Shown here: positions 17,218 to 24,742 of the stretch, piece after piece | How positions within the stretch are numbered: the stretch's first letter is position 1 | How the letters are laid out: each line of letters begins with the position of its first letter | From: Clostridia bacterium | GTDB lineage: Bacteria; Bacillota; Clostridia; Oscillospirales; Acutalibacteraceae | Reading direction: 5' to 3' | Length of the DNA stretch: 49,642 nt | Assembly (NCBI GenBank): GCA_017623315.1 | Contig: JAGAPJ010000042.1 | Location: 1-49,642, forward strand | Made by a program: the position numbers and the translations under genes | The notes under the pieces: generated by a model | Told to the model about the DNA's origin: nothing | The model's database searches: none | Seen by the model: the letters and a program-made list of their open reading frames with translations, nothing else

Positions 17218-18158
17218 ATTTCCTCAATTTTACAGCCTTGGTAGTAATGGCATAAAATTTCACTAAAATCGGCACCCTGCTGTGCCATATAATTTGCGCC
17301 GTTTTGACTCATTCCAACCCCGTGTCCATAACCGTATACCGTAAACTGAAAAGCGTCATTTTCATATTTTACCTCAAAGCAAGCCGACTGCAAATCAAGC
17401 TTTTTTCTAATTTCACTACCCTTAATTTCATTACCGCAAACCGTAAGTGCTTTTACTGTGCCTGCGTCGGTTTTTACTATATTTTTAAAATAATCAGCAA
17501 TGTTGTCCGAAAGGGTTAGCTCTGAAAAAACGCTTTTGAATTCGGCAAGTGTTACCGTTTTATTGGAAATATAATTTGGCGAAAGCTTGTCGCCAATGCT
17601 TGAAACCGATGTTAAATACGGCCGACTACCGCCCCAAACGTTTTGGCAGTCCTCGGTTTTGCCAAAGGATATTGCATGGTAAACCGAAAGGGCAATTTCA
17701 CCGTTATATGTAAGGGCAAGGTTTTTGGTATCATTTACTGCTGTTTTAATTTTTTCAATATATTCGTCGGCGTTTTCGCCCCATTTCTCACGGGCGGCAG
17801 CTTCGGTTATAAAGGCTTGGTCTTGTGTAAAGTCGTTGGTTATGTCATAGCCCTTATCACTGTTTGTAACACGTCGATGAAGTGCAAAGGTGTGGGCGGC
17901 AACAGCCTGCGCCTTTAAGGCTTCAATTTCGTAAAGGGCGGGCATTTCGGCGGCAACCACACCGAAAATGTAATCATCATATAAAATTTCGCTTATTTCA
18001 TTAGTTTCGGTATTTAAAATTTTAAAGCTTTTTGCGGGGGTTACGGCTTCAATCTTTACGGTTTCTTCCGTGGGTATAGACGGTTGTCCCAACACCGTTA
18101 AGGGCAAAATCAATAAAAAGGTTATAATTACCACCGAAAAACCAAAAACTTTCTTCAT
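17211..18158 (-). CDS. spoIID: SpoIID/LytB domain protein
   Basis: 315 residues with an N-terminal membrane anchor or signal peptide (residues about 5-25). The SpoIID core shows DDYIFGVVAAEMPALYEIEA, holding the catalytic glutamate in AEMP, then LKAQAVAAHTFAL, VWGGSRPYL and, near the C-terminus, GYGHGVGMSQNGANYMAQQG. SpoIID is a peptidoglycan lytic transglycosylase that works with SpoIIP during engulfment; LytB-type relatives modulate autolysins. The length and full motif set favour SpoIID, which makes the organism a likely spore former. The start at 18158 has an AAAGGATGG ribosome-binding site. It is monocistronic and divergent from the membrane protein gene. Confidence 0.88.
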   Translation of the reverse strand: MKKVFGFSVVIITFLLILPLTVLGQPSIPTEETVKIEAVTPAKSFKILNTETNEISEILYDDYIFGVVAAEMPALYEIEALKAQAVAAHTFALHRRVTNSDKGYDITNDFTQDQAFITEAAAREKWGENADEYIEKIKTAVNDTKNLALTYNGEIALSVYHAISFGKTEDCQNVWGGSRPYLTSVSSIGDKLSPNYISNKTVTLAEFKSVFSELTLSDNIADYFKNIVKTDAGTVKALTVCGNEIKGSEIRKKLDLQSACFEVKYENDAFQFTVYGYGHGVGMSQNGANYMAQQGADFSEILCHYYQGCKIEEIK

Positions 18159-18183
18159 TTTAAATCCATCCTTTTAAATAAAG

Positions 18184-18212
18184 TTGACATTTTTGTAAAC
18201 GCATATTATTAT
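18184..18212 (+). promoter_or_regulatory. Sigma-A type promoter overlapped by one arm of an inverted repeat
   Basis: TTGACA at 18184-18189 and TATTAT at 18207-18212 have a 17-bp spacer. One arm (18196-18207) of a perfect 12-bp inverted repeat lies inside the spacer and touches the -10 box; the other arm is at 18250-18261. The arrangement suggests a repressor operator for the membrane protein gene at 18296. Confidence 0.6.
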
Positions 18213-18295
18213 TAAATATAACTTATATATTAATTATTACATTTAATTATATGCGTTTACGCTTATTATAATTACTTTGGGAGCATTTTTAAATT

Positions 18296-19066
18296 ATGAA
18301 ACAAAATAGAAGCACACCAATGATAGCAATTTTAGTTGTTACTGCCTTTTTAATAAGGTTGATACAAATTTTTTGTGCTATTGACTTTAAAACAGGCTTT
18401 TATAAGACCGAATTTAACGCTTTGGGTATAGGTTTAACTATTCTTGCAGTTGTTTTTTGCAGCGGTGCGGCGCTTTTGGCGCGCAACACCACAGATATTG
18501 AAGAAAGCGGCTGGATTATAAGCAGGTCAACGGCTATTTTTTCGGGTGTGTTGTCTATATCACTATTTTACGAACTTTTTGCCGAAAGGTTTGTAGTTCA
18601 GGGTGCTGTGTGGCAAGTAATTTTAATGAAGCTTATCGGCTTTGCGGCGGCGGGCTATTTTACGGTCTTTGCTTTGTCACGTACACTAAATTTTAAAATG
18701 CCTGAAATTTTGCACACAATTCCCGCATTTTATATGATAATCAGAATTATTTGTTCCTTTATAAATATTTCATCCCTTTCCTTAATTGCTGAAAACGTTT
18801 TTCTTTTGGCATCATATTGCTGTGCACTTTTGTTTTTTGTAAGCTATGCGGCATATTACTGTGCAGATTTGCAGGAAATCCGTTCTCTTTACACAAGGTC
18901 GGTTTTAGCTTTTGCCTTTTGCTTTACAACCTCACTTTCAAATATAATTGCAAACATAGTGGGTGGTTATACACATATTTCGCTTTATTCACAGGTTGTT
19001 TTAATGGCTTTGTCATTGTTTGTTTTCGGCTTTATTTATGAAAAATTTTTCAAGGCAGAAGAATAA
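18296..19066 (+). CDS. Multi-pass membrane protein of unknown function
   Basis: 256 residues with about seven hydrophobic helices and almost no soluble domain. The N-terminus is short and basic (KQNRSTP). The C-terminal helix contains a VVLMALSLFVFGFIYEKFF run and ends in a short acidic tail. I recognise no family motif. It starts 12 bp after a GGGAG site, stands alone as a transcription unit, and is closed by a strong terminator. The promoter with its inverted repeat suggests regulated expression. Confidence 0.7.
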   Translation: MKQNRSTPMIAILVVTAFLIRLIQIFCAIDFKTGFYKTEFNALGIGLTILAVVFCSGAALLARNTTDIEESGWIISRSTAIFSGVLSISLFYELFAERFVVQGAVWQVILMKLIGFAAAGYFTVFALSRTLNFKMPEILHTIPAFYMIIRIICSFINISSLSLIAENVFLLASYCCALLFFVSYAAYYCADLQEIRSLYTRSVLAFAFCFTTSLSNIIANIVGGYTHISLYSQVVLMALSLFVFGFIYEKFFKAEE

Positions 19067-19068
19067 TT

Positions 19069-19108
19069 AAAGAAAGAGTATATTCCGTGTTGGATATACT
19101 CTTTCTTT
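19069..19108. terminator. Bidirectional terminator
   Basis: A perfect 15-bp inverted repeat (19069-19083 with 19094-19108) has a 10-nt loop, with an A/T-rich outer stem. It serves the membrane protein gene on the + strand and the small-gene operon on the - strand. Confidence 0.85.
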
Positions 19109-19358
19109 AAAGTAGAATATAGAGAAGTGCGAAAAGCAGGCGTTTGTCGGCTTTTTCGTTTAAAAGCAAAAGTAATAAGCCTAACACAAGGGTTAAATCT
19201 CCGTCGGCTTTAAGGCGGTTTAAAATGGGAATATCAAGTCCCAAAGGCAAATTGTTTTGCGGTTTTGGTGGCGTTGGTGGTTGTGGCGGTGCGTTTTGCT
19301 GCATTTTTAAAATTTCATCAATAGCCCGCTGTTTTTGGTTGTTAAAGGCTTCATTCAT
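19107..19358 (-). CDS. Small conserved-type protein with a leucine-rich hydrophobic C-terminus
   Basis: 83 residues. The N-terminal third is helical and charged, followed by a proline-rich linker (APPQPPTPPKPQ) and a C-terminal part with two hydrophobic stretches (TLVLGLLLLLL and RLLFALLYILL) around NEKADK. Its ATG overlaps the stop of the preceding gene (ATGA), so translation is coupled. It is the last gene of a three-gene operon. The hydrophobic ends suggest membrane association; no function can be assigned. Confidence 0.72.
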   Translation of the reverse strand: MNEAFNNQKQRAIDEILKMQQNAPPQPPTPPKPQNNLPLGLDIPILNRLKADGDLTLVLGLLLLLLNEKADKRLLFALLYILL

Positions 19359-19699
19359 AAAAGCTTACCTAAAATACCGCTTTCTTTAATAAGCGGTAAT
19401 AAATCTAGCAGCCGTAAAATTTTAATAGCCGTGTCCACTTTTTCACGCTTTGCTTCACTTAAATGTGGCTTTAATGCCGTAAGCAATGCGGCGCGCGGGT
19501 CATCGTTGTGGCTTTGAAGACGGGAAACCAGACCCATTATTTGCGAAATTTCACCAATGTCAGCAAGTCCGCTAAAATCGGGCTTTTGCGGTTCGGGCTG
19601 TGGTTTTTCGTTTAAAATGCTTTCGGCCATTTCACGCACACGGTTCATACTTTCGGGGTCTGAGAGTATTTCCGAAAGCTTTGAGCTTAAATCATCCAT
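19355..19699 (-). CDS. Small helical protein of unknown function
   Basis: 114 residues. The ATG at 19699 (MDDLSSKL) is preferred to an in-frame GTG at 19708 because a GGTGGTAAG site lies before it and it overlaps the previous stop by only a few bases. Features: an N-terminal amphipathic helix (LSEILSDPESMNRVREMAE), a proline-rich linker and a conserved-looking C-terminal segment (ALLTALKPHLSEAKREKVD followed by TAIKILRLLDLLPLIKE). I recall similar hypothetical proteins in other Clostridia but no characterised member. Confidence 0.72.
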   Translation of the reverse strand: MDDLSSKLSEILSDPESMNRVREMAESILNEKPQPEPQKPDFSGLADIGEISQIMGLVSRLQSHNDDPRAALLTALKPHLSEAKREKVDTAIKILRLLDLLPLIKESGILGKLL

Positions 19700-19925
19700 T
19701 CTTACCACCGAAAAGCTTTAAAAGCGCCTGTGCCTGTGGGCTTTTTAAAATATCGCTCATTGCCTGCTTGTCGGACATAATATTTAACAGCTTTTGCTTG
19801 TCTTCGTTTGAAAGACTGTTTACAAGGCTGTCGGTGTTGCCTGTTTTAACAGCGTTTTCTACCGCTTTTTTATCAATTTTTCCGTTATTTTTTAAAAGGT
19901 TATTAAAATCTTTGTTTTGATTCAA
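19692..19925 (-). CDS. Small acidic/helical protein of unknown function
   Basis: About 77 residues. I place the start at the TTG at 19925, because a GGGAGATG site lies 6-8 bp before it; the ATG at 19940 has no ribosome-binding site upstream. The protein is hydrophilic and ends in DILKSPQAQALLKLFGGKNG. It heads the three-gene operon and is divergent from the phosphodiesterase gene. No function is known to me. Confidence 0.68.
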   Translation of the reverse strand: MNQNKDFNNLLKNNGKIDKKAVENAVKTGNTDSLVNSLSNEDKQKLLNIMSDKQAMSDILKSPQAQALLKLFGGKNG

Positions 19926-19985
19926 AAAATCATCTCCCATAATATATTTATGTTAAATTTTATTTTTTAGAATAGGGGTGTAGTC

Positions 19986-20459
19986 TTGCGTATTTTAGTT
20001 ATTTCGGATTCACACAAACGCGGTGATATAATTGAAAAAATTTTATATGCACAGCCGACCGCCAGTCACGTCTTTTTCCTTGGCGACATTGCAAGTGATA
20101 TTGAGGATTACACCTACATTTTCCCTGAAAAGCAGTTCCATATTTTGTCAGGAAATTGCGATTATTTTTCTAATTTACCCTCAAGCAGTATGGAAAATGT
20201 TGGCGGTAAAAGAATTTTTTACACCCACGGGCACACCTTGGGGGTGAAATCATCGACCGAGCATTTATTAAAAACTGCAAAGGCTAATGGGTGCGATATT
20301 GCACTTTTCGGTCATACACACATACCTTTAACATTATATGAAGACGAGGTATGGCTTGTGAATCCAGGCTCTTGCGGTCATCCGCGCGGCACCAAAGCCA
20401 CCTACGCGGTAATTGATATTGAAAATAACGGCGTTATGCCGATAATTATTGAGGTTTAA
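19986..20459 (+). CDS. YfcE/MJ0936-type metallophosphodiesterase
   Basis: 157 residues with the complete calcineurin-like metal site: SDSHKRGD, FLGDIASD, LSGNCDY (the GN-x-D motif), THGH, and FGHTHIP followed by NPGSCGHPRG, the typical end of the YfcE/YsnB family. These proteins hydrolyse phosphodiesters in vitro, with Mn-dependence; their physiological substrate is generally unclear. The start is TTG at 19986 after an AGGGGTG site. queH begins immediately after the stop. Confidence 0.88.
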   Translation: MRILVISDSHKRGDIIEKILYAQPTASHVFFLGDIASDIEDYTYIFPEKQFHILSGNCDYFSNLPSSSMENVGGKRIFYTHGHTLGVKSSTEHLLKTAKANGCDIALFGHTHIPLTLYEDEVWLVNPGSCGHPRGTKATYAVIDIENNGVMPIIIEV

Positions 20460-20460
20460 T

Positions 20461-21021
20461 ATGAAGGTTTTATTACACACCTGTTGCGCCCCTTGTTCAC
20501 TTTCCTGTATTGGTCCTTTGCAAAGCGAGGGCTTTAATATTGATTTGTTTTGGTTTAACCCAAACATTCACCCCTTTACCGAATATAAGTCCCGCCGCGA
20601 CTGTCTTTTAAGCTATGCCGAGGAAATTGGACTTACGGTAAGGGTTAAAGAAAATTACGGTCTTCGTGAATTTGTAAAAGCGGTTGCTGACGATATTGAT
20701 AATCGCTGCAAATACTGTTATTATATCCGTATGTATGAAACCGCAAAATTTGCGAGTGATAACGGATACGATGCCTTTACCACCACATTGCTTTGCAGTC
20801 TTTACCAAGACCATGACGATATAAAAGCCACGGGGGAAAAGCTCTCGGAAGAATTTGGGATCAAGTTTTTATACCGCGATTTTCGCCCGAATTTCAGGGA
20901 ATGCAACAACCTTGCGCGTGAAAAGGGCTTTTATATGCAAAAATATTGTGGTTGTATTTTTTCTGAAGAGGACCGTTACCAAAAGCAAATACTAAAAGAT
21001 AAAGAACGCTTGACAAATTAA
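20461..21021 (+). CDS. queH: Epoxyqueuosine reductase QueH
   Basis: 186 residues. QueH performs the last step of queuosine synthesis, reducing epoxyqueuosine in tRNA, in organisms that lack QueG. Diagnostic features are the N-terminal HTCCAPCSLSC, WFNPNIHPFTEY, RCKYCYYIRM, and YMQKYCGCIFSEEDRY. The paired cysteines are known in this family to bind an iron-sulfur cluster and a second metal. ATG at 20461 is chosen over the longer in-frame form because GAGGT lies at the right distance. The stop codon lies inside the promoter of the following thiT transcript. Confidence 0.93.
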   Translation: MKVLLHTCCAPCSLSCIGPLQSEGFNIDLFWFNPNIHPFTEYKSRRDCLLSYAEEIGLTVRVKENYGLREFVKAVADDIDNRCKYCYYIRMYETAKFASDNGYDAFTTTLLCSLYQDHDDIKATGEKLSEEFGIKFLYRDFRPNFRECNNLAREKGFYMQKYCGCIFSEEDRYQKQILKDKERLTN

Positions 21022-21038
21022 ACGACAAGTAGTATAAT
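21010..21038 (+). promoter_or_regulatory. Consensus sigma-A promoter of the thiT transcript
   Basis: TTGACA (21010-21015), 17 bp, TATAAT (21033-21038): a perfect consensus. Transcription should begin near 21045, a few bases before the riboswitch. The -35 box lies inside the queH coding sequence. Confidence 0.88.
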
Positions 21039-21048
21039 TTGTTTGCAA

Positions 21049-21152
21049 TTAGGGAGCTGGATGAAACTCCGGCTGAGAGGATGCCCGTTATTTTTTAATA
21101 ACTATGGCTTCGACCGATTACCTGATGCCGATAATGCGGCCGTAGGGAAATA
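21049..21152 (+). ncRNA. TPP riboswitch (THI element)
   Basis: The conserved TPP aptamer elements are present in order: GGGAGC near 21052, GCTGAGAGGATGCCC near 21074, GACCGATTACCTGATG near 21112, GATAATGC near 21129 and CGTAGGGAAA near 21141. Binding of thiamine diphosphate should favour the downstream terminator and turn off thiT. The hairpin between CTGAGA and GACC is slightly long and AT-rich. Confidence 0.95.
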
Positions 21153-21165
21153 CAACACGTGTATT

Positions 21166-21198
21166 GCCGCAGGTTAAATTGCCTGCGGCTTTTTGTTT
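21166..21198 (+). terminator. Riboswitch-controlled terminator
   Basis: An 8-bp GC stem (21166-21173 with 21182-21189) is followed by a T-rich run. This is the expression platform of the TPP riboswitch. Confidence 0.88.
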
Positions 21199-21317
21199 TG
21201 GCCAAAACAGAATGAAACGTCTAAAAACCTCTTGTAAAAAATAAGTTTTTAGAATGTTTCATAAAAAACTTGTATTTCGGAACTGATTGCACAAAATGAA
21301 ATCAAGGAGAAATTAAA

Positions 21318-21875
21318 ATGAAAGAAAACGTAAAAAAACCAATTTACAAACTGTGTGAATCAGCGCTGTTTATAGCTTTAGCAACGGCACTTTGCGCCAT
21401 TGAAATTCAAATCGGCGTTTTTGGTGGCTCTATTGACTTTGTAATGATTCCGCTTTTCATCATTGCTTTCCGTCATGGTGTGGCATACGGTGTTGGCAGT
21501 GGTTTAGTATTCGGACTGATTAAATGCTTAATCGGTGGAGGTATCGGCTGGGGACTTCCCTCAATTTTGCTTGACTATGTTTTAGCATACGGTGTAGTTG
21601 GTCTTGCCGGTATTTTTAAAAGAAAAAATTGGGCAATTGAAGTTTCTACCTTTATCGGTTGTATTGCACGTTTTGCAATACACTTTATAAGCGGTGTTAC
21701 AATTTATCTTATTACTGTGCCCACCGAAGTTGAATCCATTGGCGTCACCTTTGCAAACCCTGTAATTTATTCAATTGTTTATAACGCAATTTATATGTTG
21801 CCTAATACTGTAATTGCAGTTGTGGTTATGGCACTTTTAAGATACCCACTTAAAAAGCTTAATCAAAAGTTTTAG
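21318..21875 (+). CDS. thiT: Energy-coupled thiamine transporter substrate-binding subunit ThiT
   Basis: 185 residues, about six transmembrane helices. The segment GGSIDFVMIPLFIIAFRHG, then a glycine-rich helix and LLDYVLAYGVVGLAG match ThiT, the S component that binds thiamine with high affinity and uses a shared ECF ATPase/EcfT module encoded elsewhere. Placement directly behind a TPP riboswitch strongly supports the substrate. AAGGAG precedes the ATG. The gene is monocistronic. Confidence 0.92.
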   Translation: MKENVKKPIYKLCESALFIALATALCAIEIQIGVFGGSIDFVMIPLFIIAFRHGVAYGVGSGLVFGLIKCLIGGGIGWGLPSILLDYVLAYGVVGLAGIFKRKNWAIEVSTFIGCIARFAIHFISGVTIYLITVPTEVESIGVTFANPVIYSIVYNAIYMLPNTVIAVVVMALLRYPLKKLNQKF

Positions 21876-21889
21876 GGCTTTATCCTATG

Positions 21890-21932
21890 AATAAAATAAA
21901 AGCAATCTTTTAAAGGTTGGCTTTTATTTATT
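21890..21932. terminator. AT-rich bidirectional terminator after thiT
   Basis: A long imperfect stem (21890-21908 with 21914-21932) has A-rich and T-rich outer arms. It lies between the convergent thiT and cyclophilin genes and contains the end of the latter. Confidence 0.65.
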
Positions 21933-22527
21933 CTGTAAGCATTTCTATTCTTTCAATTACAGGTTGCTTGTCACTTGAAAGCATACCGTTAGGGTCGTCG
22001 TTTTTAACACTTTTCATAATGTTGTCAATTACGTCCATTCCCTCTATGACTTTACCAAATGCGGCATAGTCGCCGTCAAGACGAGTTTCATCGCTGACCA
22101 TTATGAAAAATTGGCAAGAAGCGCTGTTTTTGTTTCGGGCACGCGCCATTGAAAGCACACCACGCTTGTGTGAAAGGTTATTTTCCCAACCGTTGTTTTT
22201 AAATTCGCCGTAAATTTTGGTATAACTGTTGCCTGTGCCGTCACCCTTGGGGTCGCCTCCCTGAAGAATATAGCCATCAATAGCGCGGTGAAAGGTAAGG
22301 CCGTTATAAAAACCCCTTTTTATAAGATTTACAAAATTTGCAACGGTTACAGGGGCAATATCGCCATAAAGTTCAATTTTTATTTCACCATAATCTTTTA
22401 CGGTCATTAAAGCGGTATGTGTGCCGTAAAGCTTTGCATCCTTTTCATAGGTGGTGTTATTCTGGCAACCGCAAACGGCGGTCAAAACCAATAGGGTAAG
22501 GGCTATTATTAATGATTTAATTTTCAT
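21928..22527 (-). CDS. Cyclophilin-type peptidyl-prolyl isomerase lipoprotein
   Basis: 199 residues. An N-terminal signal peptide ends in LTAVCGCQ, where a cysteine near residue 21 is the likely lipidation site, so the protein is probably anchored on the outside of the membrane. The cyclophilin domain follows: FVNLIKRGFYNGLTFHRAID, LQGGDPKGDGTG, SMARARNKNSASCQFFIM and LDGDYAAFGKV. The catalytic His-Arg of FHR and the QFF core are intact. It likely helps fold secreted or wall proteins. It begins within the last 11 bp of the carboxypeptidase gene, forming a two-gene operon. Confidence 0.9.
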   Translation of the reverse strand: MKIKSLIIALTLLVLTAVCGCQNNTTYEKDAKLYGTHTALMTVKDYGEIKIELYGDIAPVTVANFVNLIKRGFYNGLTFHRAIDGYILQGGDPKGDGTGNSYTKIYGEFKNNGWENNLSHKRGVLSMARARNKNSASCQFFIMVSDETRLDGDYAAFGKVIEGMDVIDNIMKSVKNDDPNGMLSSDKQPVIERIEMLTE

Positions 22528-23872
22528 TGTTTTTAAAGTCCTTTTCTTTATAGGGTATATACTTCATTTTCTTGCGCTTGCGTGGCCAGTTAAGCTTAAT
22601 CATAACAAGAATAAAGCCAACTACAACCAAGCCTATAATAAGGTAAACCGCCTTCATATATTCACTTGTAAAAATTCCTTTAACAAGTTCCCAAAACTGT
22701 AAAAGTCCGCTAACCTTTACGTCGTCATTTGCAATTAAATCAACCTTGCCAATAACCTTTTCGGCATACATAACGTCAGCATAGCCAAGCACGTCGCCCT
22801 TTTTAATTGGTGCGGTAGCGGTTTTGTTTTTAAAGTGGGTTTTAATAACTATGGTCGAATCGTCTGCTTCGTTTGGTAAGACCGAAATAAATGGCTTTTT
22901 AAAATAAAGGGGTAAAAAGTCGGTTTCAAGCGACATTTCAACCGGAATTTCGCAAACAGGCTCGTTCGATTTTGCAATTTCTTTAAAAGAAAAATTGTTA
23001 AACGCCCACTTGTATAATTCACGACTTTCGGTAAATTCATAACGTTTTATGTTGGGGTTGTTGGGGCATTTAAGCAAAATGCACATGTAATTATAGGTTT
23101 TGCCACGAGTTTCTTTTGTGGCTGTGCTAACCAAACAACGTCCCGCAGCGTTTGTAAAGCCTGTTTTAAAGCCGGTGGCATATTGGTAAAAATAATTTGT
23201 TGAACGGTCAAGCAAAAAGTTAGTGGTGGAAAGGGTTTTAGTTGTACCCTTTGTGGTTACAATTTTATAACGCGATTTTGAAGTGATTTCATTAATAACG
23301 TCGTACTGTTTAGCGTAAACGCAAAGCTTATAGGTGTCGCGCGCAGTGGTGTAGGTTTCCTCCTCATGAAGACCAACAGGGTTACTGTAGTGGGTGCCGT
23401 TAAGTCCAAGTTCCTGCGCTTTGTCATTCATCATATCAACAAAACCCTCTAAGCTACCGCCGTAAACGTCAGCCGCAAGGTATGCACAGTCACCGAATGA
23501 GGATAAAAGCACCATATATAAAAGGTCAAGCTGAGTGAATTCCTCACCTTCGTTCATAAGGGATACGGCAAGTCCTGTGCCAAGGGTTTTATCAAGTGCG
23601 GCTTTTGTAAGTGTAACCTTACCTTCGGGATTCCAAATATCGCTTTCAACCATTATGATGGCGGTCATAATTTTGGTGATAGAGGCGGGATACATTTTTT
23701 GGTCGGCATTCTTTTCCCAAAGCACTTCACCTGTGTCAAGTGATACAAGCATACCCGCCTGTGCGGTAATTTCAAAGCTTGTAACCTCGTAGGCAGAGGC
23801 TGAAATGGGCACAAAAACCGACGCAATTATTAAAAAACATATAAAAAATATGGAAAAAACCTTTTTAGGCAT
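22517..23872 (-). CDS. D-alanyl-D-alanine carboxypeptidase (peptidase S11, DacA/DacF type)
   Basis: 451 residues: a signal peptide (about 1-27), the transpeptidase-like S11 domain, a PBP5-type C-terminal beta domain (about 300-385) and a C-terminal transmembrane helix (about 405-427) followed by a basic tail. The active-site motifs are S64-x-x-K67 (PASITK) and K236-T-G (FKTGFTN). The third motif, normally SxN, reads S125-F-G127 here. The enzyme trims the terminal D-alanine from peptidoglycan stem peptides at the outer membrane face. The C-terminal anchor is a true helix rather than the usual amphipathic one. The start is ATG at 23872, with a minus-strand promoter upstream. Confidence 0.9.
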   Translation of the reverse strand: MPKKVFSIFFICFLIIASVFVPISASAYEVTSFEITAQAGMLVSLDTGEVLWEKNADQKMYPASITKIMTAIIMVESDIWNPEGKVTLTKAALDKTLGTGLAVSLMNEGEEFTQLDLLYMVLLSSFGDCAYLAADVYGGSLEGFVDMMNDKAQELGLNGTHYSNPVGLHEEETYTTARDTYKLCVYAKQYDVINEITSKSRYKIVTTKGTTKTLSTTNFLLDRSTNYFYQYATGFKTGFTNAAGRCLVSTATKETRGKTYNYMCILLKCPNNPNIKRYEFTESRELYKWAFNNFSFKEIAKSNEPVCEIPVEMSLETDFLPLYFKKPFISVLPNEADDSTIVIKTHFKNKTATAPIKKGDVLGYADVMYAEKVIGKVDLIANDDVKVSGLLQFWELVKGIFTSEYMKAVYLIIGLVVVGFILVMIKLNWPRKRKKMKYIPYKEKDFKNNEN

Positions 23873-23911
23873 AGAAATTTACCTCGCTATGTAGTATAAT
23901 GTTGTGTAACA

Positions 23912-23939
23912 ATTATAGTATACCAATAAATATTGTAAA
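23912..23939 (-). promoter_or_regulatory. Sigma-A type promoter of the carboxypeptidase operon
   Basis: On the minus strand TTTACA (23934-23939), a 16-bp spacer and TATAAT (23912-23917). Confidence 0.65.
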
Positions 23940-23975
23940 AATAAAGAGTTATTTTTAAAAAAGAGGTGATACGGT

Positions 23976-24686
23976 GTGGTTTACGTAACTGGTGATATGC
24001 ACGGCGAGCTTGAACGCCTATACGACAAGAATTTTCGCAAGCTAAAAAGCGGTGATATACTTTTGGTGTGCGGTGATTTTGGGTACATATTTTCGGGTGA
24101 TAAAACCGAGCGTGAGGTTATTGATTACCTTGCAAACCGTCGTTTTGTAACAGCTTTTATTGACGGCACGCACGATAATTTGGAACGTATTAATCGTTCC
24201 CGTGTGACCTATTGGCACGGCGGTATGGTACACCGTATTAAAGGCAATTTAATTCATTTAATGCGTGGGCAGGTTTTTAATTTGGAGGGTAACACATTTT
24301 TTACCTTTGGCGGTGGCGAAAGCACCGACCGTGAAATGCGACGCGAACATGGTATGTGGTGGAGCGATGAGGAGCCTACCGCTTTAGAGATGGCGCAGGG
24401 CGCTAAAGCTTTGGACGAAATTGGCTGTAAGGTGGATTATTTCATTACTCACGAGCCACCCTCGTTAGTTAAAAGCGCAATGCTTTTGCGCCATGGCGAT
24501 ACCGACCGAGTAAATAAGCTTAACGGCTATTTTCAGGAAATCGGTGCTGCGTGTGAATTCAGGCATTGGTATTTTGGCTCACTGCACGAGGACAGGGCAA
24601 TAACACCTCATCACACCTGTGTTTTTAGGAATATGATTGCTATTCCCAAAGGTGATAAAAACACCGAAAATACTGACAATACTTGA
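23976..24686 (+). CDS. Calcineurin-like metallophosphoesterase
   Basis: 236 residues. Metal-site motifs: TGDMHG at the N-terminus, CGDFGYIF, DGTHDNLERI (in place of GNHE), and ITHEPPS. The end of the domain reads WYFGSLHED, where many relatives have a second histidine. This is a family of phosphoesterases widespread in gut Clostridia, distinct from the YfcE-type at 19986. The substrate is unknown. The start is GTG at 23976 with GAGGTGAT upstream. It is a single gene divergent from the carboxypeptidase. Confidence 0.82.
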   Translation: MVYVTGDMHGELERLYDKNFRKLKSGDILLVCGDFGYIFSGDKTEREVIDYLANRRFVTAFIDGTHDNLERINRSRVTYWHGGMVHRIKGNLIHLMRGQVFNLEGNTFFTFGGGESTDREMRREHGMWWSDEEPTALEMAQGAKALDEIGCKVDYFITHEPPSLVKSAMLLRHGDTDRVNKLNGYFQEIGAACEFRHWYFGSLHEDRAITPHHTCVFRNMIAIPKGDKNTENTDNT

Positions 24687-24701
24687 CAAGTGTGATATAA
24701 T
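24673..24701 (+). promoter_or_regulatory. Sigma-A type promoter of the PASTA protein gene
   Basis: CTGACA (24673-24678), 17 bp, TATAAT (24696-24701). A second TTGACA copy at 24683 has the wrong spacing. The boxes overlap the end of the phosphoesterase gene. Confidence 0.65.
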
Positions 24702-24742
24702 AATATGAGTTAAGTAAATTTTATTTTATTTGGAGGTTGTTT

